Positions 25,468 through 33,210 of a DNA stretch of 64,000 nt are shown here, piece by piece. Position numbers and translations under genes: made by a program. The notes under the pieces were generated by a model that ran no database searches, was not told where the DNA came from, and was given only the letters and a program-made list of their open reading frames with translations. This stretch comes from Thermus composti. Its GTDB lineage: Bacteria; Deinococcota; Deinococci; Deinococcales; Thermaceae. How positions within the stretch are numbered: the first letter of the stretch is position 1; every line of letters starts with the position of its first letter. The stretch covers positions 1 through 64,000 of the forward strand of contig NZ_BMPJ01000010.1 in NCBI RefSeq assembly GCF_014647535.1, in the 5' to 3' direction.

Positions 25468-25473
25468 TATAAT
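25468..25473 (+). promoter_or_regulatory. -10 box, leaderless promoter of rhodanese operon
   Basis: A perfect TATAAT ends 7 nt before the ATG at 25481. Confidence 0.55.
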
Positions 25474-25480
25474 CAGGGGC

Positions 25481-26173
25481 ATGGAGCTTCCCAAGGACGC
25501 GGTTTTCGTGGACACGCGGCCCCGGCCCGCCTACGAGGCGGGGCACCTGCCGGGGGCCCGCCACCTGGACCTCTCCGCCCCCAGGCTCCGCCTCCGGGAG
25601 GAGGCGGAGCTTAAGGCCCTGGAAGCGGGGCTCACGGAGCTTTTCCAAAGCCTGGGCCTACGAAGCCCCGTGGTCCTTTACGACGAGGGGCTCACGAGCC
25701 GGCTTTGCCGCACCGCCTTCTTCCTGGGCCTAGGGGGGCTAGAGGTGGAGCTTTGGACCGAGGGCTGGGAGCCCTACGCCACGGAGAAGGAGGAGCCCAA
25801 GCCGGAGCGCACCGAGGTGGTGGCCAGGCTTCGGCGGGACTGGCTCCTCACCGCCGACGAGGCCGCCCGCCACCCCCTTCTTTTGGACGTGCGGAGCCCC
25901 GAGGAATACCAGGGCAAGGTCCACCCCCCCTGCTGCCCCCGGGGCGGGCGCATTCCCGGGAGCAAGAACGCCCCCTTGGACCTTTTCCTGAGCCCGGAAG
26001 GCCTTCTGGAGCGGCTCGGGCTTAAGCCGGGGGAGGAGGTGGGGGTCTACTGCCACTCGGGGGCGCGGAGCGCCGTGGCCTTCTTCGTCCTAAGGAGCCT
26101 CGGGGTCAAGGCCCGGAACTACCTGGGCTCCATGCACGAGTGGCTCCAGGAGGGGCTGCCCACCGAGCCATGA
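25481..26173 (+). CDS. two-domain rhodanese (thiosulfate sulfurtransferase)
   Basis: A 230-residue protein with two rhodanese domains. The N-terminal domain (VFVDTRPRPAYEAGHLPGAR) has LYDEGLTSR where the active loop should be, so its catalytic cysteine is replaced by Asp and it is a structural domain, as usual in tandem rhodaneses. The C-terminal domain (LLDVRSPEEYQGK) carries the active cysteine in VYCHSGARSA. A second CC pair in HPPCCPRGGR lies in a loop. It transfers sulfane sulfur from thiosulfate or a mercapto acid to a thiol acceptor. The stop overlaps the MBL hydrolase start (ATGA). Confidence 0.88.
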   Translation: MELPKDAVFVDTRPRPAYEAGHLPGARHLDLSAPRLRLREEAELKALEAGLTELFQSLGLRSPVVLYDEGLTSRLCRTAFFLGLGGLEVELWTEGWEPYATEKEEPKPERTEVVARLRRDWLLTADEAARHPLLLDVRSPEEYQGKVHPPCCPRGGRIPGSKNAPLDLFLSPEGLLERLGLKPGEEVGVYCHSGARSAVAFFVLRSLGVKARNYLGSMHEWLQEGLPTEP

Positions 26174-26793
26174 GGGCCTACCCCATCACCCTTGGCCCCT
26201 TGCAGGAAAACGCCTGCCTGGTGGAGACGCCGGAGGGCCCGGTCCTTATTGACCCCGGGGACGAGCCGGAAAAGCTCTTCCGGCTTTTCCGGGAAACGGG
26301 CCTCACCCCCAAGGCCATCCTCCTCACCCACGCCCACTTTGACCACGTGGGGGCGGTGGCCCCTCTGGTGGAGGCCCTGGACCTCCCCGTCTACCTCCAC
26401 CCCCTGGACCTTCCCCTCTACCAGGGGGCGGACCTCGCCGCCCGGGCCTGGGGCTTCGCCATCCCCAAGCCCCCTTTGCCCGTGGAGCCTTTGGAAGAGG
26501 GCATGACCCTTTTCGGCTTCCAGGTCCTCCACCTCCCCGGGCATAGCCCCGGCCACGTGGCCTTTTACGACCCCGAAGGGGGGCAGGTCTTCTCCGGGGA
26601 CCTCCTCTTCCGGGGAAGCATCGGCCGCTACGACCTGCCCGGGGCCGATCCCAAGGCGCTTTTCGCCTCTCTAAAGAGGCTCCTTTCCCTCCCCCCCAAC
26701 ACCCGGGTCCACCCCGGGCACGGGCCCGGGACCACCCTGGGCCTCGAGGCCCGCACGAACCCCTTCCTCACCGGGTTAGAATGGGAAACGTGA
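26170..26793 (+). CDS. metallo-beta-lactamase-fold hydrolase (glyoxalase II-like)
   Basis: A 207-residue metallo-beta-lactamase-fold protein. The dinuclear metal ligands are in order: THAHFDHVG, HLPGHSPGHV, the bridging Asp in FSGDLLFRGSIGR and the final His in HPGHGPGTT. SIGRYDLPG is typical of the YcbL/glyoxalase II-like group. Lying in an operon with a rhodanese, it may be a persulfide dioxygenase-like enzyme or a thioester hydrolase; this is inference. I chose ATG 26170, which overlaps the rhodanese stop, over the upstream in-frame start at 26140. Confidence 0.88.
   Translation: MRAYPITLGPLQENACLVETPEGPVLIDPGDEPEKLFRLFRETGLTPKAILLTHAHFDHVGAVAPLVEALDLPVYLHPLDLPLYQGADLAARAWGFAIPKPPLPVEPLEEGMTLFGFQVLHLPGHSPGHVAFYDPEGGQVFSGDLLFRGSIGRYDLPGADPKALFASLKRLLSLPPNTRVHPGHGPGTTLGLEARTNPFLTGLEWET
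26777..26782 (+). promoter_or_regulatory. -10 box deciding the zinc-ribbon protein start
   Basis: TAGAAT ends 7 nt before GTG 26790. The ATG at 26781 overlaps the box and cannot be the start of a transcript made from it. Confidence 0.45.
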
Positions 26794-27533
26794 GCGGGGC
26801 GGACGTTCCCCAAAGCAAGCAGCTGGCAGCCCTTAGAGCGCTTTTCGCCCTCCAGGAAAAGGACCTGGCCATTGACCGGCTAGAAAGCGAGGCGGAAAGC
26901 CTTCCCGAGGAACTCCTTGCGGTGAAGAACCAGGTGGAGGCCCTGGAGGAAAGGCTTGCCGAGCTCCTTGAGCGGAAGCGAGAGCTGGAGCGGGAGTACC
27001 AGCGCCATAGCCTAGACATAGAAGACCTAAGCGCCAAGGAGAAGCAGGCGGAGGAGGAGCAGAAGAAGGCCCAAACCGCCCGGGAGCAGACCCAGTACGA
27101 GAACCGGATCCAGCAGATCAAGGACCGGATCCGGGAGCTTTTAGAGCTTTCCACCCCCATCATGGAGGCCATGGAAGAGGTGGAGGCGGAGGTGGCCCGG
27201 GTGGAGGCGGAGCTTAACCAGCTAAGACCCAAGTTGGAAGAGCTCCTTAAGGCCAACGAGGCCCGGGTCAGGGCCCTCAAGGAAGAGGCCCAGGCCCTCC
27301 TCGCCGAGCGGGCGGTCATGGCCCAGGGCATCCCCACAAGCCTCCTCAAGGAGTATGAAGCCATCCGCCGGGCCCGCCGGGGAACGGGCATCGTGCGGAT
27401 GGTGCGCCAGGGGCAGATCTTCCGCTGCGAGGGGTGCAACGTGGTCCTGCCCACCCACGTGGCCCAGAAGGTGGTCCAGGCCCAGGTTGTCCGCTGCCCC
27501 TCCTGCGGGAGGCTCCTCCTTAAGGAGGAGTAG
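26790..27533 (+). CDS. coiled-coil protein with C-terminal C4 zinc ribbon
   Basis: A 247-residue protein made of a long antiparallel coiled coil (residues ~15-180, heptads rich in Glu, Leu and Arg) and a C-terminal zinc ribbon with two CxxC knuckles (CEGCNVVLP and CPSCGRLLLKEE). This is the bacterial zinc-ribbon/DUF164 family related to chlamydial CT398; a role in nucleic-acid or protein complex assembly has been proposed but not established. GTG 26790 overlaps the MBL stop (GTGA) and sits 7 nt after TAGAAT; ATG 26781 is the alternative and adds three residues. Confidence 0.85.
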   Translation: MSGADVPQSKQLAALRALFALQEKDLAIDRLESEAESLPEELLAVKNQVEALEERLAELLERKRELEREYQRHSLDIEDLSAKEKQAEEEQKKAQTAREQTQYENRIQQIKDRIRELLELSTPIMEAMEEVEAEVARVEAELNQLRPKLEELLKANEARVRALKEEAQALLAERAVMAQGIPTSLLKEYEAIRRARRGTGIVRMVRQGQIFRCEGCNVVLPTHVAQKVVQAQVVRCPSCGRLLLKEE

Positions 27534-27536
27534 GGC

Positions 27537-27965
27537 CTAGACCAGGCGGGCCTGAAGGGCGATCTCCTTCACCCCCGCCAAGGCCCGGGAGATGGGGCAG
27601 CCCTCCTTGGCGGCCTCGGCGATCTCCAGGAACTTCTCCGGAGAAATCCCCGGCACCTCCGCTTCGGTGAAGAGCTCAATCCGGGTGAGGGTGGGCTTCC
27701 CGTCCACCATCTCCAGGTGGACCCGGGCCTCGGTGGAAACCCGCTTGGGGGGAAAGCCCTCCCGCTCCAGGCTGGCGGCCAGGGCCATGGAGAAGCACCC
27801 CGCGTGGGCCGCGGCGATGAGCTCCTCGGGGTTCGTCCCCTCCCCTTCTTCAAACCGGGAAGGGTAGGAGTAAGGCCCCTGGAAGGCCTGGCTCCCTAGC
27901 TCCATAACCCCCTTCCCCTGCCTAAGGCCACCTTCCCATACCGCCTTCGCCTTGCGCACCGGCAT
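27537..27965 (-). CDS. osmC: OsmC-family peroxiredoxin
   Basis: A 142-residue OsmC/Ohr-family protein. The two redox cysteines are in AHAGCFSMALA and AKEGCPISRALAGV. The early YSYPSRFEEGEGTNPEELIAAA is the OsmC subgroup signature. It reduces organic hydroperoxides or hydrogen peroxide at a Cys pair, with a lipoyl or thiol reductant. ATG 27965 has GGAGGG a few bases upstream; longer readings would translate through the 31-nt palindrome and are unlikely. Confidence 0.9.
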   Translation of the reverse strand: MPVRKAKAVWEGGLRQGKGVMELGSQAFQGPYSYPSRFEEGEGTNPEELIAAAHAGCFSMALAASLEREGFPPKRVSTEARVHLEMVDGKPTLTRIELFTEAEVPGISPEKFLEIAEAAKEGCPISRALAGVKEIALQARLV

Positions 27966-27990
27966 GATACCCTCCTTCGCCCAAAGCTTA

Positions 27991-28021
27991 CCCCATGCCC
28001 AAAGGGCCTTTGGGCATGGGG
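27991..28021 (-). terminator. 31-nt perfect palindrome after the membrane protein gene
   Basis: Two 15-nt arms (CCCCATGCCCAAAGG and its complement) around one base, between the 28041-28631 gene and osmC, both on the minus strand. It is placed as a terminator but lacks a U-tract, so an osmC operator is an alternative. Confidence 0.5.
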
Positions 28022-28040
28022 ACACAAACCTTAAGGCGCT

Positions 28041-28631
28041 TTAGCCCCCGCCTCCCACGGCGCTGGCGATGTGGCCGTAGTAGGCCATGAAGCCGGTGAG
28101 GAAAGCGCCCAAGGCCATCAAGGCCAGGACCAAGGCCCCCAGGTAAGCCCAGGCGCGCCGGGCCTCCGGGCGGCTATAGGCGTAGAAGAGGATCCCGATG
28201 GACGCCACCCCCGCCGCTCCCCACATGAGGGCGGTGAGGGCAGGGCTTTTGGTGAGGCCGAAGTCCAACACCGCCCGCGCCCCCTGCAGGAGGTAAAGCC
28301 CGAGGAAAACCGAGGGCCAGGCCAGGGCCTTAAGCTCTAGCCCCTGGTAGAGGTAAAACCCCGCCAGGATCATCATGAAGGCGAAAAGCCCCGTGGCCAC
28401 CCCAAAGAGCTCGGTGTACTGGGGCACGGGCCGCCCCGCCCAGTTGGTCCAGTAGAGCTGGGCCACAGCCCCCAGGGCGAAAACCCCCAGGGTGAAGAAG
28501 AGGGGGCCGTAAAGCCGGCCCAAGGCCTTCTCGTCCCCGCCCCGGGCCACGGCGAGAAGGTAGGCCACCCCGGAGACCCCGGCCGCCGTGACCAGGCCCA
28601 AAACGAAGACCAGCGGGTTGTAGCTTCCCAT
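28041..28631 (-). CDS. six-span membrane protein (DUF981-like)
   Basis: A 196-residue integral membrane protein with six predicted spans, beginning PLVFVLGLVTAAGVSGVAYL and ending FLTGFMAYYGHIASAVGGGG. The arrangement (a short N-terminal MGSYNPLVF, a TNWAGRPVPQYTELFG loop between spans 2 and 3) recalls the DUF981 family, which has no known function; the family call is tentative. The ATG is preceded by a near-perfect ribosome-binding site (GGAGGTGAT) at good spacing, in contrast to the leaderless genes around it, so it has a true leader of unknown length. Confidence 0.65.
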   Translation of the reverse strand: MGSYNPLVFVLGLVTAAGVSGVAYLLAVARGGDEKALGRLYGPLFFTLGVFALGAVAQLYWTNWAGRPVPQYTELFGVATGLFAFMMILAGFYLYQGLELKALAWPSVFLGLYLLQGARAVLDFGLTKSPALTALMWGAAGVASIGILFYAYSRPEARRAWAYLGALVLALMALGAFLTGFMAYYGHIASAVGGGG

Positions 28632-28673
28632 ACCTCATCACCTCCTAAGCTCAAGGTAGCGCATACCCTGCAT

Positions 28674-28683
28674 GACATATGTC
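28674..28683. promoter_or_regulatory. 10-bp palindrome GACATATGTC in a divergent intergenic region
   Basis: GACATATGTC, a perfect palindrome, lies between the start regions of the divergent genes at 28631 (-) and 28703 (+), just upstream of the plus-strand -10 box. It could be an operator; nothing identifies the regulator. Confidence 0.3.
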
Positions 28684-28690
28684 CCCTTTG

Positions 28691-28696
28691 TAGGAT
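28691..28696 (+). promoter_or_regulatory. -10 box, leaderless promoter of phosphomutase-like gene
   Basis: TAGGAT ends 6 nt before GTG 28703. Confidence 0.45.
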
Positions 28697-28702
28697 GAAT
28701 AG

Positions 28703-29479
28703 GTGCTTTTCCTCTTCGTGGACGGCCTGGGCCTGGGCGGGGCCTTGGAGGACCTCTTCCCCTTTCTGCTAGACCTTTCCCCGGCCCCCTTGGACGCTAC
28801 CCTGGGGGTGGAGGGCCTCCCCCAGTCGGGCACCGGGCAGACCGCCCTTCTCACCGGGGAAAACGCCGCCAAGCTCCTCGGCCACCACCAGGGCCCCTTC
28901 CCAAGCCCCAGGCTCAGGCCCCTCCTCCGGCGAAGCCTCTACGCCTGGGCCAAGGAAAAGGGCCTAAAGGTCCTCCACGCCAACGGCTACCGGCCCGAGT
29001 ACCTGAGGCGGGCCACGGAAGGGAAAAGGCTTCTCCTTTCCGCCTTCGCCCAGGCGGCGAGCCTCGCAGGTCTTCCCCTCCTCCCCTTAGGCCACCCCCT
29101 GGCCCTCCCCCCGGGCTTCTGGGAAGACCCCTACGGGGCGGGGGCCAAGGCCGCCGGGCTAGCCCGGGCCTTTGACCTGGTGGTCCTGGAGTACTGGGCC
29201 TTAGACCTCGCCGCCCACCGCCATCCCGAAAGCCTTCCCGAGCGCTTCCTAGAGCTCACCCTTTTCCTCCGGGGCTTTCTTGCGGAAGGGGGCACCCTCC
29301 TCCTCACCTCGGACCACGGCAACGCCGAGGAGCCCTGGCACCCCCAGCACACCCGAAACCCCGTCCCCCTGGTCTACACCGGGAGGGCGGGGGCCTTTCC
29401 CCGGGAGCTCACGGGGGTTTTCCCCTGGTTGCAAGTAGTTCTCACTTGCAAAATGTTAAAATCCGACCGGAATACTTGA
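28703..29479 (+). CDS. alkaline phosphatase-superfamily metalloenzyme (iPGM-like)
   Basis: A 258-residue protein related to the metal-binding half of cofactor-independent phosphoglycerate mutase. It has the first metal aspartate in FVDGLGLG, LPQSGTGQTALLTGENA with a nucleophile-type Ser/Thr, and the late metal cluster SDHGNAEEP...HTRNPVPLVYTG. It is too short to include the iPGM lid domain, so it is a stand-alone phosphomutase or phosphodiesterase of unknown substrate. The last ~12 residues (LTCKMLKSDRNT) are read through an operator-like palindrome; they may not be a conserved part of the protein. Confidence 0.75.
   Translation: MLFLFVDGLGLGGALEDLFPFLLDLSPAPLDATLGVEGLPQSGTGQTALLTGENAAKLLGHHQGPFPSPRLRPLLRRSLYAWAKEKGLKVLHANGYRPEYLRRATEGKRLLLSAFAQAASLAGLPLLPLGHPLALPPGFWEDPYGAGAKAAGLARAFDLVVLEYWALDLAAHRHPESLPERFLELTLFLRGFLAEGGTLLLTSDHGNAEEPWHPQHTRNPVPLVYTGRAGAFPRELTGVFPWLQVVLTCKMLKSDRNT
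29429..29451 (+). promoter_or_regulatory. operator-like palindrome upstream of the iron operon
   Basis: TTGCAAGT and ACTTGCAA, perfect 8-nt inverted arms separated by 7 nt, 24 nt upstream of the fbpA -35 element and inside the 3' end of the previous gene. The spacing fits a dimeric repressor or activator site. Confidence 0.5.
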
Positions 29480-29504
29480 CTTTTACTTCCCCCTCTGGTA
29501 GGGT
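29476..29504 (+). promoter_or_regulatory. fbpABC promoter (-35 and -10)
   Basis: TTGACT (29476-29481), a 17-bp spacer and TAGGGT (29499-29504). Transcription would begin near 29511, inside the large palindrome that follows. Confidence 0.65.
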
Positions 29505-29505
29505 G

Positions 29506-29533
29506 CCTCCCGAGAGGGCGCCCTCTCGGGAGG
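29506..29533 (+). promoter_or_regulatory. 28-nt perfect palindrome covering the fbpA transcription start and ribosome-binding site
   Basis: Two 14-nt arms (CCTCCCGAGAGGGC and its complement) with no spacer. The right arm contains the GGGAGG ribosome-binding site of fbpA, seven bases before ATG 29540. It could be a repressor operator across +1, or an RNA hairpin hiding the ribosome-binding site. Confidence 0.6.
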
Positions 29534-29539
29534 TATCCG

Positions 29540-30541
29540 ATGGAGCGACGGAAGCTGATCCTAAGCCTTGTGGGAACCCTGGCCCTGGGTCTAGGCCTCG
29601 CCCAGCAACCCACCCTCACCGTCTACTCGGGCCGGGGGGAAAGCCTGGTGGGGCCCTTGGTGGCCCAGTTCCAGCGGGAAACCGGGATCCGGGTCCAGGT
29701 GCGCTACGGTTCCGATGCCCAGATCCTGGCCGCCCTCCAGGAGGAGGGGGACCGCTCCCCCGCGGACGTCGTCTGGCTCAACACCTCGGGGGCCTTGGGC
29801 CGGGCGGCGGCCCTGGGGCTCCTCAGGCCCCTTGGGGAAAGCCTCCTCAACAAGCCCGTGGGCTTCGTCCCCGCCTCCAAGCGCTGGGTCCCGGTCACGG
29901 TGCGGCTTCGGGTCCTGGCCTACAACCCGAACCGCCTGAAGCCCGAGGAGCTCCCCCAAAGCCTCCTGGACCTGCCCCGCTTCGTCCGGGAGAAGGGGCT
30001 TCTGGGCCGGGTGGGCTGGACCCCCACCTACTCCAGCTTCCAGGACATGGTGGCGGCGATCCTCCTCCTCCACGGGGAGGAAGCGGCCAGGAAGTGGCTC
30101 ACCGAGTTCAAGGCTTTAAACCCCAAAAGCTACGGCTCCTCCAACGTGGCCATGGTGGACGCCATTCGGGCAGGGGAGATTGACCTCGCCTCCACCAACC
30201 ACTACTACGTCCTCCGCTTCCAGCGGGCGGGCTTCCAGGTGGGCATGGCCTTCTTCAAGGACGGGGACGTGGGCAACCTGGCCCTGGTCACGGGGGCGGG
30301 GATCCACCGGAACAGCAAAAACCTGGTGGCGGCCACCCGCTTCCTCAACTACCTCCTCTCGGAGAAGGGGCAGCAGTACTTCGTGGGCAACATCGGGGAG
30401 TACCCGGTGGTGAGGGGCGTGGTCCAGGACCCGAGGCTTCTGCCCCTGGAGGAGGCCCTCAAGAAGACCCCCAAACTGGACTTTGAGAAGCTGCCCACCG
30501 AGGAGGCCCTCAAGCTCATGCGGGAGCTTGGCGTCCTGTGA
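29540..30541 (+). CDS. fbpA: ferric iron ABC transporter, substrate-binding protein
   Basis: A 333-residue periplasmic binding protein with a signal peptide (MERRKLILSLVGTLALGLGLAQ). It has the ferric-binding fold: LTVYSGRGESLVGPLV near the N-terminus, PADVVWLNTSGALGRAAALGLL, and the paired tyrosines in STNHYYVLRFQRAG, which bind Fe3+ in FbpA/FutA proteins. VGWTPTYSSFQDMVAA is also typical. It delivers iron to FbpB, whose gene overlaps its stop (GTGA). The control region with two palindromes suggests metal-dependent regulation. Confidence 0.9.
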   Translation: MERRKLILSLVGTLALGLGLAQQPTLTVYSGRGESLVGPLVAQFQRETGIRVQVRYGSDAQILAALQEEGDRSPADVVWLNTSGALGRAAALGLLRPLGESLLNKPVGFVPASKRWVPVTVRLRVLAYNPNRLKPEELPQSLLDLPRFVREKGLLGRVGWTPTYSSFQDMVAAILLLHGEEAARKWLTEFKALNPKSYGSSNVAMVDAIRAGEIDLASTNHYYVLRFQRAGFQVGMAFFKDGDVGNLALVTGAGIHRNSKNLVAATRFLNYLLSEKGQQYFVGNIGEYPVVRGVVQDPRLLPLEEALKKTPKLDFEKLPTEEALKLMRELGVL

Positions 30542-32085
30542 CGGCACGGGTCCACCACCTTCCCGGGCTTCTCCCCTTCCTCCTCCCCGCCCTCCTCACG
30601 GGGGGCGGGGTGGTGTTGCCCATCCTCTACCTGGGGCTCCGGGCCCTCGAGGCCGACCCGGGAACCCTGAGGGAGATCCTCCTAAGGCCCAAAAACCTGG
30701 AGCTTCTCGCCAACACCCTGGCCCTCCTCCTCGGGGTTTTGGCCCTCACCACCCTCCTCGCCTTCCCTCTGGCCTTCCTCACCACCCGCACCGACCTCAA
30801 GGGGAAGCGGCTTTGGACCATCCTCCTCACCCTGCCCCTGGCCATCCCCGGGTACGTGGGGGCTTATGTCCTCCTGGCGGCCACCGGGTTGGGGGGGCTC
30901 CTTCCTCTCCCCCGCCCCGAGGGGTACTGGGGGGCTTTGCTCGTCCTCTCCCTCTTCACCTACCCCTACCTTTTCCTCCCCCTCCGGGCGGCCTTCCTAG
31001 GCCTAGACCCCTCCTTGGAGGAGGCGGCGAAGACCCTCGGGGTAAGCCCCCTTCGGGCCTTCTTCCGGGTAAGCCTCCCCCAGCTCTTCCCCGCCCTCCT
31101 TTCCGGCTACCTGGTGGTGGGGCTCCACGTGCTGGGGGACTTCGGCACGGTGAGCCTTCTCCGCTACGAGACCTTCTCCTACGCCATCTACCTCCAGTAC
31201 AACGCCGCCTTTGACCGGGTGTACGCCGCCTGGCTGGCCCTCTTCCTCCTCCTCCTCACCGGGGGGCTCCTCCTCCTGGAAGGGGCCCTTCTCCGGCGGC
31301 TAAGCCTCGGCCGTAGCGGCAAGGGAGCCGCCCGCAAGGCCAAGCCCGTGCCTCTTGGGCGGATGGCCCCCCTGGCCTACCTCCTCCTGGCCCTGCCTGT
31401 AGTCCTTGGGCTTTTCTTCCCCCTTTACACCCTCCTCCACCTGGCCCACCGCTTCCCCATGGAAAAGCTCTTTGGGGTGGGGGAGGCCTTCCTCCACTCC
31501 GCCCTGGCCGCCCTCCCCGCAAGCCTCCTGGCGGTGGGGATGGCCCTTCCCATCGCCTACCTGGCGGTGCGCTACCCCGCAAGGCCCACCCGCCTGCTGG
31601 CGGGGATCGCCTACCTGGGCTACGCCGTACCTCCCTTGGCCTTCGCCCTGGCCTGGATCTTTTTCAGCCTCAAGAGCCTTCCCTTCCTTTACGGGAGCCT
31701 TCTCCTCCTGATCCTCGCCTTAAGCTTCCACTTCCTGGCCGAGGCCTTGGGACCCGTCCGGGGGGCCCTTTACCAGGTGCCCGCGCGGCTAGAGGAGGCC
31801 GCCAGGACCCTAGGGGAGACCCCCACCCGGGCTTTCTTCCGGGTTACCTTTCCCCTCCTTTGGCGGGGGGCGGTGGCGGGCGGGGCCTTGGCCTTCATCG
31901 GGGGCGTGAAGGAGCTTCCCATCACCCTCCTCCTCGCCCCCATGGGCTACGCCACCCTTTCCACCCGGGTTTTCAGCTACACTCAGGAAGCCATGTTCGC
32001 CGAGGCCGCCCCTTACGCCTTCCTCCTGGTGGCCCTTTCGGCGGCCTTTGTGGGGGTGTTGCTTTGGAGCGAGCGCCGCTTCTAA
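30538..32085 (+). CDS. fbpB: ferric iron ABC transporter permease
   Basis: A 515-residue permease with about 12 membrane spans, in two halves that each carry a cytoplasmic EAA loop contacting the ATPase: LEEAAKTLGVSPLRAFFRVSLP and LEEAARTLGETPTRAFFRVTFP. The near-identical loops show the internal duplication of FbpB/SfuB permeases. The GTG start overlaps the fbpA stop. It forms the membrane channel for FbpA and FbpC. Confidence 0.93.
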   Translation: MTARVHHLPGLLPFLLPALLTGGGVVLPILYLGLRALEADPGTLREILLRPKNLELLANTLALLLGVLALTTLLAFPLAFLTTRTDLKGKRLWTILLTLPLAIPGYVGAYVLLAATGLGGLLPLPRPEGYWGALLVLSLFTYPYLFLPLRAAFLGLDPSLEEAAKTLGVSPLRAFFRVSLPQLFPALLSGYLVVGLHVLGDFGTVSLLRYETFSYAIYLQYNAAFDRVYAAWLALFLLLLTGGLLLLEGALLRRLSLGRSGKGAARKAKPVPLGRMAPLAYLLLALPVVLGLFFPLYTLLHLAHRFPMEKLFGVGEAFLHSALAALPASLLAVGMALPIAYLAVRYPARPTRLLAGIAYLGYAVPPLAFALAWIFFSLKSLPFLYGSLLLLILALSFHFLAEALGPVRGALYQVPARLEEAARTLGETPTRAFFRVTFPLLWRGAVAGGALAFIGGVKELPITLLLAPMGYATLSTRVFSYTQEAMFAEAAPYAFLLVALSAAFVGVLLWSERRF

Positions 32086-33110
32086 AACTGGAAGGGATCC
32101 GCAAGCGCTTCGGGGAACACGAGGTGCTCAAGGGGGTGGACCTCGAGGTCCATCCCGGGGAGATCCTGGCCCTTCTGGGCCCCTCGGGGTGCGGCAAAAC
32201 CACCCTTCTTAGGGTGATCGCCGGCCTCGAGGCCCCCGAGGCGGGCCGGGTCTTCCTGGAGGGACGGGACATCACCGGCCTCCCCCCGGAGAAGCGGGGC
32301 ATCGGCTTCGTCTTCCAGGACTACGCCCTTTTCCCCCACCTCACCGCCTTGGGCAACGTGGCCTTCGGCCTCAAGGGGAAGGACCGCCTGGCGCGGGCGC
32401 AGAAGGCCCTAGACCGGGTGGGGATGACCCTCTTCCAGCACCGCAAGCCCCACGAGCTCTCCGGGGGGCAGCAGCAGCGGGTGGCCCTGGCCCGGGCTTT
32501 AGCCCCGGGGCCCAAGCTCGTCCTCCTGGACGAGCCGTTCTCCAGCCTGGACGCGGGGCTTCGGGCCGCCACCCGGGAGGAAGTGCGCAAAGTCCTGAAG
32601 GAGACGGGCACCACCGCCATCCTGGTGACCCACGACCAGGAGGAGGCCCTCTCCTTCGCCGACCGGCTTGGGGTGATGCGAGGGGGGAGGCTTTTGCAGG
32701 TGGGCACCCCGGAGGAGGTCTACCTCAAGCCCAAAACCCCCTTCGTGGCCCAGTTTCTGGGGCGCACCAACCTCCTTTTGGGCGAGGCCAAGGGGGGGCA
32801 TGCGGAGACCCCGCTGGGCCCCGTCCCCCTGGCGGAGCCCGCCTTCGGCCCCGTCCTCCTCTCCCTCCGGCCCGAGGCCCTCGCCCTCGCCCCGGAAGGG
32901 GCGGGTGGGGCCTTAGGGGTGGTGGTGGCCCGGGAGTTCAAGGGCCACGACCTCACCTTCCGGGTGCGGCTCCTGGCGGAGGATAAGGAGGTCCTGGTGC
33001 AAGAGGGTCCCACAAGCCCCTTCCGCGTGGGCGACCGGGTGGCCGTGCGGGTGGTGGGGGAGGGGATCGCCTTGGAGGGCCAGGCGAGGGTGCCGGTGGG
33101 AACGGACTAA
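32064..33110 (+). CDS. fbpC: ferric iron ABC transporter ATPase
   Basis: A 348-residue ABC ATPase. Walker A is [13 protein letters not shown], the Q-loop is in [12 protein letters not shown], the signature is [16 protein letters not shown], Walker B is [13 protein letters not shown] and the switch histidine is in [13 protein letters not shown]-terminal TOBE-like region (~residues 240-348) follows. The best start is TTG 32064, which overlaps fbpB by 22 bases; no ATG or GTG lies between it and [16 protein letters not shown], the first conserved segment. Confidence 0.92.
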   Translation: MERAPLLKLEGIRKRFGEHEVLKGVDLEVHPGEILALLGPSGCGKTTLLRVIAGLEAPEAGRVFLEGRDITGLPPEKRGIGFVFQDYALFPHLTALGNVAFGLKGKDRLARAQKALDRVGMTLFQHRKPHELSGGQQQRVALARALAPGPKLVLLDEPFSSLDAGLRAATREEVRKVLKETGTTAILVTHDQEEALSFADRLGVMRGGRLLQVGTPEEVYLKPKTPFVAQFLGRTNLLLGEAKGGHAETPLGPVPLAEPAFGPVLLSLRPEALALAPEGAGGALGVVVAREFKGHDLTFRVRLLAEDKEVLVQEGPTSPFRVGDRVAVRVVGEGIALEGQARVPVGTD

Positions 33111-33197
33111 GCACCCCGCCGCGGCGAGGGCCCCAAAAGGAGCTTCCCGAGCCTCATTGGGCGCCCCGTGTTGCGCGACCACCCCGCGGCCACCTAG

Positions 33198-33203
33198 TAA
33201 GCT
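33198..33203 (+). promoter_or_regulatory. -10 box deciding the truA start
   Basis: TAAGCT ends 7 nt before GTG 33211. The 100-base gap between fbpC and truA holds nothing else I recognise. Confidence 0.5.
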
Positions 33204-33210
33204 TGAGGAC

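Noticed and set aside
29506-29533. Terminator for the phosphomutase-like gene
   Set aside because: The palindrome lies after a strong promoter and overlaps the fbpA ribosome-binding site with no U-tract, so a regulatory role fits better.
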